Shown: positions 18,677-28,116, numbered from the stretch's first letter. The stretch is DNA of 64,000 bases from Prochlorococcus_E sp000760215 (GCF_047303175.1 NZ_CP138945.1), one strand, 5' to 3'. Notes: a model not told the origin generated them from the letters alone. Translations and numbers: made by a program.

Positions 18677-18844
18677 ATGCCGGTTACCAAAGAGTCTGGA
18701 GGAAGATTAAATGCATTTGCAAACGAACCTGAAATTAGCGTCATCAACTCAGAATCGAGTATTTACGGTAAATCTCAGATTTACGCAATTATTGTTGTAC
18801 TAGGATTAATTAGTATTATCGGTATTTATTTTTTTATCAAGTGA
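18677..18844 (+). CDS. Ssl1498-family light-harvesting-like small protein
   Basis: A 55-residue reading frame, ATG at 18677 to TGA at 18842-18844. The N-terminus MPVTKESGGRLNAFANEPEI fits the cyanobacterial Ssl1498-type pattern (GGRLNxFAxEPxx), which is followed by one transmembrane helix, here residues 34-54. Such proteins resemble the N-terminal part of high-light-inducible (Hlip) proteins and are thought to associate with thylakoid membranes. The chlorophyll-binding helix motif of true Hlips (ExxNGR) is absent. It lies between thiG and sqdB on the same strand. Function is not established. Confidence 0.78.
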   Translation: MPVTKESGGRLNAFANEPEISVINSESSIYGKSQIYAIIVVLGLISIIGIYFFIK

Positions 18845-18902
18845 AACCTTATAGTAGTTTTTCTAGTATTGGGTCTTTTGATCTTCACTCCAGGAGTTTT
18901 GG

Positions 18903-20099
18903 GTGAAAGTTTTTGTTCTTGGTGGTGACGGCTTCTGCGGATGGCCTTGTTCTGTAAACTTGGCAGAACATGGCCATGAAGTGTTAATCGTTGACAATCT
19001 CAGTCGACGAAAAATCGATATCGATCTTGAAGTCGAATCTCTAACTCCGATTTCTAATATTGGAGATCGATTAAAAGCTTGGGAAGAAATAGGTGGTAAC
19101 CCTATTCGTTTTTCTCAGCTTGATATTGCAAGCGAATATCAACGATTACTTGATCTCATTATCGAAGAAAGTCCTGATGCAATAGTGCACTTTGCAGAAC
19201 AACGCGCAGCACCCTACTCAATGAAAAGTAGTGCTACTAAAAGATATACCGTTGATAACAACGTAAATGGTACACATAACCTTTTAGCAGCAATAGTGGA
19301 ATCTGGTTTGGACATCCATGTAGTCCACTTAGGAACCATGGGTGTTTATGGATATGGATCTCATAGGGGGGCAACTATTCCAGAAGGTTATCTAAAGGTA
19401 GAAGTGCCTCAACCAGATGGCAGTCGTTTTGAAGAAGAAATTCTGCATCCAGCCAGTCCTGGCAGTGTTTATCATATGACTAAGACACTAGATCAATTAC
19501 TTTTTCTTTATTACAACAAAAACGATAAAGTTAAAATTACTGATTTACACCAAGGGATTGTCTGGGGTACTAATACTGATGCAACTTCAAGAGACCCTCG
19601 TTTAACTAATCGATTTGACTATGACGGAGACTATGGGACTGTGTTAAATAGATTCCTTATGCAAGCTGCCATAAACTACCCTCTAACTGTCCATGGAACA
19701 GGCGGCCAAACAAGAGCATTTATTCATATTCGAGATTCAGTCAAATGTGTACAACTAGCCCTAGAAAATCCTCCTGAACATGGCGAAAGAGTGAAAATAT
19801 TCAATCAAATGACAGAAAGCCATCAAGTAGGTGAATTAGCTAAAAAGGTTGCAGCCCTTACTGGAGCTAAGGTTAATTATTTACCCAACCCTCGAAACGA
19901 AGCTGTAGAAAACGATTTAATTGTTGACAATCGCTGTTTTATTGAACTAGGGCTCAAACCAACAACATTAGATGATGGCCTTCTCACAGAAGTTGTAGAA
20001 GTCGCTAAGCGTTGGTCCACTCGTTGTGATAAAAAACGGATACCATGTATATCTGCATGGACATCAACCCAAGCACAAGCAATAAATAAGTCAAAATAA
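18903..20099 (+). CDS. sqdB: UDP-sulfoquinovose synthase
   Basis: Converts UDP-glucose and sulfite to UDP-sulfoquinovose, the head-group donor for the thylakoid lipid SQDG. It is an SDR-type enzyme: the NAD-binding loop GGDGFCGWP is at the N-terminus, the catalytic Thr lies in LGTMGVYGYG, and the Tyr/Lys pair is in SVYHMTK. The start is GTG at 18903, preceded by AGGAG about 7 bp upstream. The length of 398 residues is right. The next gene, sqdX, begins 5 bp after the stop, giving a complete two-gene sulfolipid operon. Sulfolipid replaces phospholipid in marine picocyanobacteria. Confidence 0.97.
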   Translation: MKVFVLGGDGFCGWPCSVNLAEHGHEVLIVDNLSRRKIDIDLEVESLTPISNIGDRLKAWEEIGGNPIRFSQLDIASEYQRLLDLIIEESPDAIVHFAEQRAAPYSMKSSATKRYTVDNNVNGTHNLLAAIVESGLDIHVVHLGTMGVYGYGSHRGATIPEGYLKVEVPQPDGSRFEEEILHPASPGSVYHMTKTLDQLLFLYYNKNDKVKITDLHQGIVWGTNTDATSRDPRLTNRFDYDGDYGTVLNRFLMQAAINYPLTVHGTGGQTRAFIHIRDSVKCVQLALENPPEHGERVKIFNQMTESHQVGELAKKVAALTGAKVNYLPNPRNEAVENDLIVDNRCFIELGLKPTTLDDGLLTEVVEVAKRWSTRCDKKRIPCISAWTSTQAQAINKSK

Positions 20100-20104
20100 G
20101 TCCA

Positions 20105-21253
20105 GTGAAGATCGCTTTTTTTACCGAAACTTTTCTCCCAAAAGTAGATGGAATAGTTACTCGGCTAACCAAAACCATTGAAAGTCTTACCAAAGCTGGA
20201 GATAAGGTTGTTATTTTTTGTCCAGAAGGCTGTCCAACTGAATTTATGGGAGCCAAAGTCATTGGAGTGCCAGCCATGCCTCTACCTCTTTATCCAGAGT
20301 TAAAACTCGGCTTGCCAGGAGCAGCAGTATCAGATGCTTTAGAAGATTTCAAACCAGACCTAATTCATGTTGTTAATCCTGCAGTATTGGGTTTGGGAGG
20401 GATCTGGCTAGCCAAAACCAATGGAATACCACTAGTAGCTAGCTACCATACGCATCTTCCCAAATATCTGGAACATTATGGAATGGGAATGCTTGAACCA
20501 TTATTGTGGGAGCTACTCAAAGCAGCACATAATCAAGCATTGCTAAACCTTTGCACTTCCACTGCAATGGTAAAAGAGCTCAGTGAAAAAGGAATACAAA
20601 ACACTGCGCTATGGCAAAGAGGTGTAGATACAGATACTTTCCGACCTGAACTGCGTAGCACAAAAATGAGACAAAGACTTTTAGGGAAATTCAGTGATGA
20701 AGGTGCACTTCTTATATATGTTGGAAGATTGTCCGCCGAAAAGCAGATTGAAAGAATAAAGCCTGTACTTAAAGCCTTGCCTAATGCTCGACTCGCACTA
20801 GTAGGTGATGGACCATACAGAAATCAACTTGAAAAAATATTTGAAAACACCCCAACTACTTTTGTTGGTTACCTCTCGGGTGAAGCACTAGCCAGTGCAT
20901 ATGCATCAGGAGATGCGTTCCTTTTCCCATCAAGCACAGAAACTTTAGGATTAGTGCTCCTAGAAGCAATGGCAGCAGGATGTCCTGTCGTAGGAGCAAA
21001 TAAAGGTGGTATTCCCGATATCATCACAGATGGTACGAATGGATGCCTTTATAACCCTGATGGGGAAAATAATGGGAACGAAAGTCTTATTCTCGCGACA
21101 AAGAAACTCTTAGGAAATGCAAATGAACGTCAGGAAATGAGAGATGCGGCTCGTAAGGAAGCTGAACGCTGGGGATGGCCCGGAGCTACAGAGCAATTAA
21201 GAAAATTTTATAAACAAATACTTGAGAAACAAGTCAATGAAATGGCTGCCTAA
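20105..21253 (+). CDS. sqdX: Sulfoquinovosyl-diacylglycerol synthase (glycosyltransferase)
   Basis: A GT-B retaining glycosyltransferase that transfers sulfoquinovose from the UDP donor to diacylglycerol. The N-terminal domain begins KIAFFTETFLPKVDGIVTR, the motif HVVNPAVLGLGG is in the acceptor half, and the donor-binding ESTLGLVLLEAM-type segment reads SSTETLGLVLLEAMAAGCPV. The start codon is GTG at 20105, only 5 bp after the sqdB stop, so the two genes are probably translated together. The length of 382 residues is typical. The operon context, more than sequence, separates this from other GT4 enzymes. Confidence 0.95.
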   Translation: MKIAFFTETFLPKVDGIVTRLTKTIESLTKAGDKVVIFCPEGCPTEFMGAKVIGVPAMPLPLYPELKLGLPGAAVSDALEDFKPDLIHVVNPAVLGLGGIWLAKTNGIPLVASYHTHLPKYLEHYGMGMLEPLLWELLKAAHNQALLNLCTSTAMVKELSEKGIQNTALWQRGVDTDTFRPELRSTKMRQRLLGKFSDEGALLIYVGRLSAEKQIERIKPVLKALPNARLALVGDGPYRNQLEKIFENTPTTFVGYLSGEALASAYASGDAFLFPSSTETLGLVLLEAMAAGCPVVGANKGGIPDIITDGTNGCLYNPDGENNGNESLILATKKLLGNANERQEMRDAARKEAERWGWPGATEQLRKFYKQILEKQVNEMAA

Positions 21254-21259
21254 ATCAAT

Positions 21260-21538
21260 TTATGCTGCATGAGGTGGAGGAGTAGGAGATCCATCCACTC
21301 TTTGCAATGGTAAAACTAACGTTGCCAACCTCTTAGGGCCTTGAGGCCTTTTCCGCCTAGGCTCCCTTACACCGAAAGGAACTCTAACCACATTGGTACC
21401 ATCAACAGCCAATAATTGACCCTGACCCAAAGTAGATTCTAGAATTCCTGATAAGAATGGCAATTCAATGCCCTTCTTATCTGATGCTTTTTCTAAATGA
21501 TGAAAAGAGTGTTTGTTATCCAAGTTGCCCCCATGCAA
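21260..21538 (-). CDS. Unknown small basic protein
   Basis: A 92-residue protein starting MHGGNLDNKHSFHHLE and ending in Pro/His/Ala (SPTPPPHAA). The middle contains LLAVDGTNVVRVPFGVREPRRKRPQGPKR, a basic patch that could bind nucleic acid or an acidic partner. I recognise no domain. It is convergent with sqdX (6 bp between stops) and downstream of gcvP on the minus strand. It is retained as a gene because the local codon use is orderly and no other frame is open. Confidence 0.6.
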   Translation of the reverse strand: MHGGNLDNKHSFHHLEKASDKKGIELPFLSGILESTLGQGQLLAVDGTNVVRVPFGVREPRRKRPQGPKRLATLVLPLQRVDGSPTPPPHAA

Positions 21539-21584
21539 CGAGAAAACTGCTAAAAAGCAAAAATGCCTTACTTGATGCAGTATT

Positions 21585-21605
21585 AAAACCTAATAAATAG
21601 GTTTT
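21585..21605 (-). terminator. Candidate terminator downstream of gcvP
   Basis: Perfect 8-bp inverted repeat AAAACCTA / TAGGTTTT around a 5-nt loop, about 50 bp past the gcvP stop when read on the minus strand. The stem ends in four U residues and continues into AATA. It would separate gcvP from the small unknown gene. Its symmetry means it could act on both strands. Confidence 0.45.
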
Positions 21606-21655
21606 CGCTCAAACCTTAACTATTAAATTAGAAATACGCTAGTCAAAGTAAGAAA

Positions 21656-24553
21656 TTACTTTTCAGAAAACTCTTCTACAGTGCTGCAGGTACAAACTAA
21701 ATTCCTATCTCCAAAAGCATTATCTATTCTAGAAACAACTGGCCAGAATTTATTATTAAACTGATCTTTTAATGGAAATGCAGCTTGCTGTCTAGAATAG
21801 GATCTATCCCAATCCTCTGAAGTGACAGTTTCCATAGTATGAGGTGCCAATCGCATTGGATTATTATTTCGTTCAGTCCTACCATATTCAACATCTTCTA
21901 TTTCTGACCTAATAGAAATCATAGCCTGGCAAAAACGATTGATCTCTGAGAAACTTTCACTCTCAGTAGGTTCAATCATCAAAGTACCTGCAACTGGCCA
22001 ACTAACAGTTGGGGCATGAAAGCCATAATCCATTAATCTCTTAGCAATATCATCAACTTCAATTCCTGCTACTCGCTTAAATTCTCTTAGATCCAAAATA
22101 CATTCATGAGCCACTTTTCCATTGGGACCTTTAAATAAAATCTTGTAATGAGGAGAAAGTCGGAAAGCAATATAATTTGCAGCAAGGATTGCCAAAGCGC
22201 TTGCTTTTCTTAACCCATCTGCTCCCATCATTCGGATATACATCCAACTAACAGGTAAAATACTTGCACTACCAAGAGGGGAAGCAGCAATAGCGCCAAC
22301 ACTCTTACTCGTATCTCCAGAGTTAAATCCTGAAGAAGGTAAAAAAGGAATAAGATGTTTAGATACAGCAATTGGTCCTATTCCTGGCCCTCCTCCACCA
22401 TGAGGAATACAAAAAGTCTTGTGCAAATTTAAATGACAAACATCTGCACCAAAAAAACCTGGGCGACACAAACCAACTTGTGCATTTAAATTCGCCCCAT
22501 CTAAATAAACCTGAGCTCCATTTGAATGAATTAACTGGCAAATCTGTTTTATATTTGGTTCAAAGACGCCATGTGTTGATGGATAAGTAATCATCAAGAC
22601 AGATAACTCTGAAGAATACTTTTCCACCTTGAAAGTTAGGTCTTGAAAGTCAATGTTTCCATACTGATCACAATCAACTGAAATAACTTTAAATCCTGCC
22701 ATCACAGCACTGGCAGGATTAGTTCCATGTGCACTTTTAGGAATTAAGCAAATATTTCTATGGGATTGGTTGTTGTATTTATGCCAAGCACGAATTACAA
22801 GAAGACCAGCAAACTCACCTTGGGAACCTGCATTTGGCTGTAAAGATACTCCATCAAATCCTGTTAAAGCACAAAGCCAATTCTCCAATTGCTTACTTAA
22901 ATATTCATAGCCTTTTGATTGATCAATAGGAACAAAAGGATGGATTGATGCAAACTCTTTCCAACTAACAGGCAAAAGTTCGCTAGTTGCATTTAACTTC
23001 ATAGTACAACTTCCTAAAGGAATCATTCCATTAAGTAATGAAAAATCGCGACTAGATAATCTATGGATATAACGGATTAGTTCTGTCTCACTCTTATATA
23101 TATTAAATACTGGCTGTTGTAGCCACGGTGAGTTTCTTAAAGGAATAGAATTCAATATTTCTTGATAATCCAAATCAAGATCTGTCTGGGGTTCAAATAC
23201 TAAGTTTTTGACATTTGCAAAAATCTGACATAACTGATGTATTTCATCTTTATTGCTTAGTTCATCAATAGAAACAGCAAATCCTTTGGCATTTAAAATT
23301 GAATTTCCAAAAGGAATTATTCTCAAGTTAAAACCTTTTAGGGCTGCTAACCGATGTATCTCAGGAGCCTCTGAACAATAAACCTCAATTGTGTCAAAAG
23401 CAGGTGAAGAGTTAACTTCATAACCTAATTCAATTAAATATTTTCCTAACTCTGCTCTTAAAAAGAGAATCCTTTTAGCTAAAGCTTCTAATCCATCAGG
23501 TCCATGATAAATAGCATAAAAAGAAGAAATAATTGCCAAAAGAGCCTGTGCCGTACAAATATTACTTGTTGCCTTTTCTCTACGAATATGCTGTTCTCTA
23601 GTTTGTAATGCCAATCTCAATGCACGATTTCCTGAGGCATCAATAGATTCCCCAACTAGTCTTCCAGGTATGTGTCTTTTATAAATCTCTTTTGTTGCAA
23701 AGAAAGCAGCATGAGGCCCACCAAAACCCATAGGCACGCCAAAACGCTGAGAACTTCCTATTGCAATATCAACTCCTAATTCACCTACAGGAGCAATCAA
23801 AACCTGAGCCATCGGGTCTACTGCAACAGTTACTAAAGCATTCGCTTTGTGGGCTTTTTCTATTACAGGAGAAGGGTCCCACAGATTTCCGTTTTTGCCA
23901 GGTAATTGGATAAGAAGACCAAAAACATTCTTATCAATATTTACCTTCTTCGGATCAACCAACTCAATCTCCAAACCCAAAGGTTCAGCTCTTGTTTGAA
24001 GTACTGCAAAAATTTGTGGAAAAACCTCTTGATCAACGTAAAATTTTTTTGCCGAAGACACTGACCTCACTGCAAAACTAAGGCTCATCGCCTCAGCAGC
24101 TGCAGTCGCTTCATCTAATAAAGAAGCATTAGTAATCGGTAAAGCTGTTAATTCACTTATTAAAGTTTGGAAATTAAATAATGCTTCTAATCTGCCCTGC
24201 GATATCTCTGCTTGGTAAGGAGTATAGGAGGTATACCAAGCAGGATTCTCAAAAACATGTCGTTGAATCAAAGCAGGAGTAGCGGTTCCGTAATACCCCA
24301 AACCGATTAATGATCGTTTGATTAGATTTTTATCAGCAATTAACGCAATTTCTTTTAAAGCTTCTTTTTCAGTAGAAGCTTTGGGAAGTAAGTCACTTGG
24401 TGGATCATCATCAAGAATTTCTGAAGGAACTACCGACGCTATAAACTCCTCAAGATCATGGTGTCCAAGCAAATTGAGAATATCTTCTTGATCCCTAGCT
24501 GAGAAACCAAGATGACGCTCAACAAATTTTCCAATACAATTGTTCCTCACCAT
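21656..24553 (-). CDS. gcvP: Glycine dehydrogenase (decarboxylating), P-protein
   Basis: PLP enzyme that decarboxylates glycine and passes the aminomethyl group to lipoyl-GcvH; in cyanobacteria this is part of photorespiratory glycolate salvage and one-carbon supply. The 965-residue single-chain form is present. The PLP lysine sits in NLHKTFCIPHGGGGPG, with GLY-rich segments such as GSCTMKLNATSELLP and LQPNAGSQGEFAG before it. The N-terminal half (FVERHLGFSARDQEDIL, TPYQAEISQGRLEALFNFQT) matches GcvPA. It follows gcvH on the minus strand with a 94-bp gap. I see no glycine riboswitch in that gap. Confidence 0.97.
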   Translation of the reverse strand: MVRNNCIGKFVERHLGFSARDQEDILNLLGHHDLEEFIASVVPSEILDDDPPSDLLPKASTEKEALKEIALIADKNLIKRSLIGLGYYGTATPALIQRHVFENPAWYTSYTPYQAEISQGRLEALFNFQTLISELTALPITNASLLDEATAAAEAMSLSFAVRSVSSAKKFYVDQEVFPQIFAVLQTRAEPLGLEIELVDPKKVNIDKNVFGLLIQLPGKNGNLWDPSPVIEKAHKANALVTVAVDPMAQVLIAPVGELGVDIAIGSSQRFGVPMGFGGPHAAFFATKEIYKRHIPGRLVGESIDASGNRALRLALQTREQHIRREKATSNICTAQALLAIISSFYAIYHGPDGLEALAKRILFLRAELGKYLIELGYEVNSSPAFDTIEVYCSEAPEIHRLAALKGFNLRIIPFGNSILNAKGFAVSIDELSNKDEIHQLCQIFANVKNLVFEPQTDLDLDYQEILNSIPLRNSPWLQQPVFNIYKSETELIRYIHRLSSRDFSLLNGMIPLGSCTMKLNATSELLPVSWKEFASIHPFVPIDQSKGYEYLSKQLENWLCALTGFDGVSLQPNAGSQGEFAGLLVIRAWHKYNNQSHRNICLIPKSAHGTNPASAVMAGFKVISVDCDQYGNIDFQDLTFKVEKYSSELSVLMITYPSTHGVFEPNIKQICQLIHSNGAQVYLDGANLNAQVGLCRPGFFGADVCHLNLHKTFCIPHGGGGPGIGPIAVSKHLIPFLPSSGFNSGDTSKSVGAIAASPLGSASILPVSWMYIRMMGADGLRKASALAILAANYIAFRLSPHYKILFKGPNGKVAHECILDLREFKRVAGIEVDDIAKRLMDYGFHAPTVSWPVAGTLMIEPTESESFSEINRFCQAMISIRSEIEDVEYGRTERNNNPMRLAPHTMETVTSEDWDRSYSRQQAAFPLKDQFNNKFWPVVSRIDNAFGDRNLVCTCSTVEEFSEK

Positions 24554-24647
24554 AAAAAGCAGAGTCTTAGTTTTGGAAGCAAATAAAACGATTTAAATGA
24601 TCGTAGAAAATTTCGCTCTTACATGAAGATAATTTGAATAAAGAGAA

Positions 24648-25037
24648 TTATGTAGAAGCAACCTTTTTTGAATATAAATCTGAAGAAAGCAATTGATCAA
24701 GCTGCTTTATATCTGTTGGTCTAACAAGGAGAAGCCAGCCTTCACCATGAGGATCATTTTGCAATGCTTCAGGACTCTCAAGAACTGAGGAATTAATTTC
24801 AAGGACTTCCCCACTAATAGGGGCATTCATATCCTCTACAGCCTTTACCGACTCAACTGTTCCAAAACTCGAGCCTTGCTCTAGGGTTGAGCCCTGATCT
24901 GGAAGATCAACAAAAACTATGTCACCTAATTGGTCAACTGCAAAAGCACTAATACCAATACGGACTAAATCATTCTCAATATGTGCGTACTCATGGGTAT
25001 CTGCAAAAAGAAAATCATCGGGAAAATTAAAAATCAT
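24648..25037 (-). CDS. gcvH: Glycine cleavage system H protein
   Basis: Small lipoylated shuttle that carries the aminomethyl intermediate between P, T and L proteins. At 129 residues it has the expected length. The lipoylation lysine is K65 within SSFGTVESVKAVEDM, and the C-terminal EGWLLLVRPTD segment is standard. It precedes gcvP on the same strand. gcvT is not in this cluster but lies at 44766, so the three glycine-specific components are split into two loci. Confidence 0.97.
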   Translation of the reverse strand: MIFNFPDDFLFADTHEYAHIENDLVRIGISAFAVDQLGDIVFVDLPDQGSTLEQGSSFGTVESVKAVEDMNAPISGEVLEINSSVLESPEALQNDPHGEGWLLLVRPTDIKQLDQLLSSDLYSKKVAST

Positions 25038-25065
25038 GCAATTAAATAAATAGGAAGCTTTAAAA

Positions 25066-26370
25066 CTATTTTTTATTCTTTGATAAATCTACAATCCCTT
25101 CATTAACTAATGCAATAACAGCCTGAATAATTGCAATTTTCACATGAGCACGATGCGTTCCTCCTTGCACATAAAGATTGTATGGCGAACGTAATGGTGC
25201 ATCTGCAGAGAATTCACTTGTACTTCCATCAATAAATGTTCCTCCAGACATGATCAACTCGGATTCATAGCCTGGCATAGAAGATGGTACAGGATTCAAA
25301 TAAGAGCTAACAGGAGAAGAAAGTTGGAAAGAGCGACAAACTACTTGAAGAGCATTTGCACTTCCTAAAGAAACAGTTTGTATTACATCACTTCTAAATT
25401 CACCAGGTAATGGTTTTACATCAAATCCAAGCTCCTTGAAAACACCAGCAATAATTTCTGCCCCAATTAATGATTCTGCAACCATCTGAGGAGCAAGAAA
25501 TAATCCCTGTAAAATCAGTCTATTTAAATTAAAATTAGTACCTCCATCCATTCCAATACCAGGCGCTGTTAATCGACAACATGACATCTCTACCAAGTCA
25601 GATTTTCCTGCTATATAACCGCCGGTAGGAACAATAGTTCCTCCAGGATTTTTAATTAATGATCCTGCAATTAAATCTGCTCCTACCTCATTAGGTTCAA
25701 TCTCTTCAACAAATTCTCCATAACAATTATCCACAAAACAAACACAGTCAGGCTGCTTACTATGTACAAAATTACAGATATCTTTAATAATTCGAATAGA
25801 TAAAGAAGGTCTAGAAGAGTAACCACAACTTCTTTGAATAAATACCATTTTTTGAGGTAGTTTTAAGGCATCTTCCAAATATTGAAAATCTATATTTCCA
25901 TTTTTGATAACCGATATTTGGCTATATGTAACGCCGAAATCGAATAAAGATCCTTTACCTTTCCCTCTCAATCCAATAACTTCCTCAAGAGTGTCATATG
26001 GCTTGCCTGTTAGCGATAACAAATGATCCCCTGGCCTCAATACTCCAAATAATGCAGCAGATATTGCATGTGTACCACTAACAAACTGCATACGAACAGC
26101 AGATTTTTCTGCACCTAAAACAATTGCAAATACTTTGTCAATTAAGTCTCTCCCAATATCTCCATGAGCATAACCAGTTAGAGAATTAAAGTGATGAGGA
26201 CCTAAACCTTCAATGGCAAAAGCATTTAAAACCTTTTGAAGTCTAGATGAAACACCATTAGTTCTTTTCTCAATTGTTTCTCTTAAACTTTCTTCTACAT
26301 TAGAAACAAGCTCAATAACCTTATAACTAATTAAATCATCAGCAAAGAAATTATTACTTTGATTTTTCAC
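25066..26370 (-). CDS. Methionine gamma-lyase family (aluminium-resistance-like) PLP protein
   Basis: A 434-residue fold-type I PLP enzyme of the group annotated as aluminium resistance or methionine gamma-lyase family protein. Features are MQFVSGTHAISAALFGVLRPGD, a central CFVDNCYGEFVEE and the likely PLP lysine in LIAGSLIKNPGG. Family membership is clear but the natural substrate is not known. It begins 2 bp after the stop of the upstream 246-residue gene and ends 28 bp before gcvH, so it may share a transcript with the glycine cleavage genes. Whether that reflects a link to one-carbon or sulfur amino acid metabolism is an inference. Confidence 0.85.
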   Translation of the reverse strand: MKNQSNNFFADDLISYKVIELVSNVEESLRETIEKRTNGVSSRLQKVLNAFAIEGLGPHHFNSLTGYAHGDIGRDLIDKVFAIVLGAEKSAVRMQFVSGTHAISAALFGVLRPGDHLLSLTGKPYDTLEEVIGLRGKGKGSLFDFGVTYSQISVIKNGNIDFQYLEDALKLPQKMVFIQRSCGYSSRPSLSIRIIKDICNFVHSKQPDCVCFVDNCYGEFVEEIEPNEVGADLIAGSLIKNPGGTIVPTGGYIAGKSDLVEMSCCRLTAPGIGMDGGTNFNLNRLILQGLFLAPQMVAESLIGAEIIAGVFKELGFDVKPLPGEFRSDVIQTVSLGSANALQVVCRSFQLSSPVSSYLNPVPSSMPGYESELIMSGGTFIDGSTSEFSADAPLRSPYNLYVQGGTHRAHVKIAIIQAVIALVNEGIVDLSKNKK

Positions 26371-26372
26371 AA

Positions 26373-27113
26373 TTAATTCTTTAGGAATTGGTCAGATTCT
26401 TGTAGTAATACAAATCTAGATCTCAAACTTTGTAAAAATAAGTCGGCAGTTTGAAAAGTGGACTGGGCAATCTTTTGGTGCGTAGCAAACAAATCCAACA
26501 ATTCTCCATCTAGTTCTTCAGCGGTATAGTCCTTCAAACCTGCCATTACAGCTGCAAATCTTTTTCTTCTCTCAACTGTTTTTACAGGATATGCAGCCAT
26601 AACTTCTTCACGACATTGCCTCCATGATCTTCTATTGCAAAAAGAATCTGCCAAGGCCGCGCTTATATTACCTGCCTCTTCTTCTTCAATAAACCAATCA
26701 AATAAAGATGGTAAAGGAGCTAATCCTACAAAAATCTCAAACAAATGCCCAGCAGATAACGGGGTCTCATCGTCGCCAAGTAATGGAAGAGCAGACTCCA
26801 AGAGAACCTTAAGCAATTCAGGGTTATCATCTTCAAGACGATCTCTTATCACATCAATACCTTGATAAAGAATATGATTGACTTGAGATAAAGCTAGAAA
26901 AACCTCAGGACCAGGCGAAGCAAGCTTTCCATTGCGAAGATTAGAAATCTGAGAATTATGGACTCTACCCAAGTCAAGGCAATCAGATAGAGCTGGCAAA
27001 ACTTTATGAGACCATCCATTACGCTCATGCCAAATATGAATCAAATGGGCCATAGATCTTCGCCCCTTGACTAATCGATCTCGAAAACCTTGGCTCACAA
27101 CAAAATCATACAA
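26373..27113 (-). CDS. Unknown protein, possible HTH domain
   Basis: A 246-residue protein I cannot assign to a characterised family. Near residues 45-75 the sequence CLDLGRVHNSQISNLRNGKLASPGPEVFLALSQV resembles a lambda-repressor/XRE-type helix-turn-helix (Q-I-S-N-L-R-N-G as recognition helix). The rest is mostly helical and acidic, with several Trp residues in the middle (DWFIEEEE, RRSWRQCREE). It lies 2 bp upstream of the PLP-lyase-like gene and is divergent from desC across about 70 bp. Regulation of either neighbour is an inference only. Confidence 0.7.
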   Translation of the reverse strand: MYDFVVSQGFRDRLVKGRRSMAHLIHIWHERNGWSHKVLPALSDCLDLGRVHNSQISNLRNGKLASPGPEVFLALSQVNHILYQGIDVIRDRLEDDNPELLKVLLESALPLLGDDETPLSAGHLFEIFVGLAPLPSLFDWFIEEEEAGNISAALADSFCNRRSWRQCREEVMAAYPVKTVERRKRFAAVMAGLKDYTAEELDGELLDLFATHQKIAQSTFQTADLFLQSLRSRFVLLQESDQFLKN

Positions 27114-27154
27114 AGGATCAAAGTTGTTCTCTGATACAAATTCATATCACGTAC

Positions 27155-27160
27155 TATAAT
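27155..27160 (+). promoter_or_regulatory. Consensus -10 element upstream of desC
   Basis: A perfect TATAAT at 27155-27160 lies 23 bp before the GTG start of the desaturase gene. No good -35 hexamer sits at 17 bp spacing, which is common for marine picocyanobacterial promoters. A short leader of about 17 nt would result. Confidence 0.45.
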
Positions 27161-27183
27161 AAGCTAATGTTAACAAGGTCAAT

Positions 27184-28116
27184 GTGGTGTCAAGGGTGAT
27201 AGAAGCAACAGCTCCGTTAAGAAGACCAGTATCTGCAGATAAAGCACTTGCTGCTTCACAAAAACTGCAAGTGAAAAATAAAAAGCAATTAAGGTACCCC
27301 CAAAAATTCAAACGTCGTTGGGGCACTGTTGGATTCATGGGAGCAATCCATGCATTAACAATATTTGCTCTACTGCCTAAATTCTGGAGCATTCAGAATG
27401 TTGCAGTTTTATTAATTCTTTATTGGATGACAGCTTGTCTTGGCGTGACTCTCGGATATCACAGATTACTTTCACATCGAGCATTTAGTGTCCCTCATTG
27501 GCTAGAACGTTTCTTTGCAACCTGCGGGGCTTTAAGTTGTCAACATGGTCCTATTGACTGGGTAGGTCTTCATAGGCACCACCATACTTTTTCAGACACA
27601 GACGCTGATCACCACAATAGTAAAAAAGGTTTTTGGTGGAGTCATATGGGATGGATGTTTGAACCCATACCAGCATTAGAAACAGTTCCTAATTTCAGTG
27701 GAGATCTGATTAAAGATCCTTATTACAGGTTCCTAAACAAAAACTTCTTGTTATTACAAATTCCTTTAGGAGCTTTGCTCTTCTTGATTGGCAGTTCAAC
27801 TGATGCAGGTGGATGGTCAATGGTTCTTTGGGGAATACCCTTGCGATTAGTTTTGGTTTATCACGTTACATGGCTTGTCAATTCCGCAACTCATTGCTGG
27901 GGTACCATCGCATTCGATAGTGGAGATGGATCTAGGAATAATGGTTGGGTTGCAGCTCTTACTTTTGGTGAAGGCTGGCACAATAACCATCATGCATATC
28001 CAAATTCAGCTCGACAAGGACTCTTTAAAGGTCAAATAGATTTAACTTGGCAACATATAAGATTTCTTCATGCTTTAGGGCTAGCGAAAAAAATAAGATT
28101 ACCTATGAAGCCTTAA
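27184..28116 (+). CDS. desC: Acyl-lipid delta-9 fatty acid desaturase
   Basis: Membrane diiron desaturase that introduces the first double bond into stearoyl or palmitoyl chains of glycerolipids, using ferredoxin in cyanobacteria. All three histidine boxes are present: HRLLSH at 93-98, HRHHH at 130-134 and HNNHH near 270. Hydrophobic helix pairs precede the first box and lie between the second and third. The start is GTG at 27184 with a second GTG directly after; no ATG fits. The first 45 residues are basic and probably a cytosolic extension. The length is 310 residues. Confidence 0.93.
   Translation: MVSRVIEATAPLRRPVSADKALAASQKLQVKNKKQLRYPQKFKRRWGTVGFMGAIHALTIFALLPKFWSIQNVAVLLILYWMTACLGVTLGYHRLLSHRAFSVPHWLERFFATCGALSCQHGPIDWVGLHRHHHTFSDTDADHHNSKKGFWWSHMGWMFEPIPALETVPNFSGDLIKDPYYRFLNKNFLLLQIPLGALLFLIGSSTDAGGWSMVLWGIPLRLVLVYHVTWLVNSATHCWGTIAFDSGDGSRNNGWVAALTFGEGWHNNHHAYPNSARQGLFKGQIDLTWQHIRFLHALGLAKKIRLPMKP

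Noticed and set aside
24554..24647. Possible glycine riboswitch upstream of gcvP or gcvT
   Set aside because: Both leaders are too short or lack the aptamer consensus; I see only AT-rich spacer.
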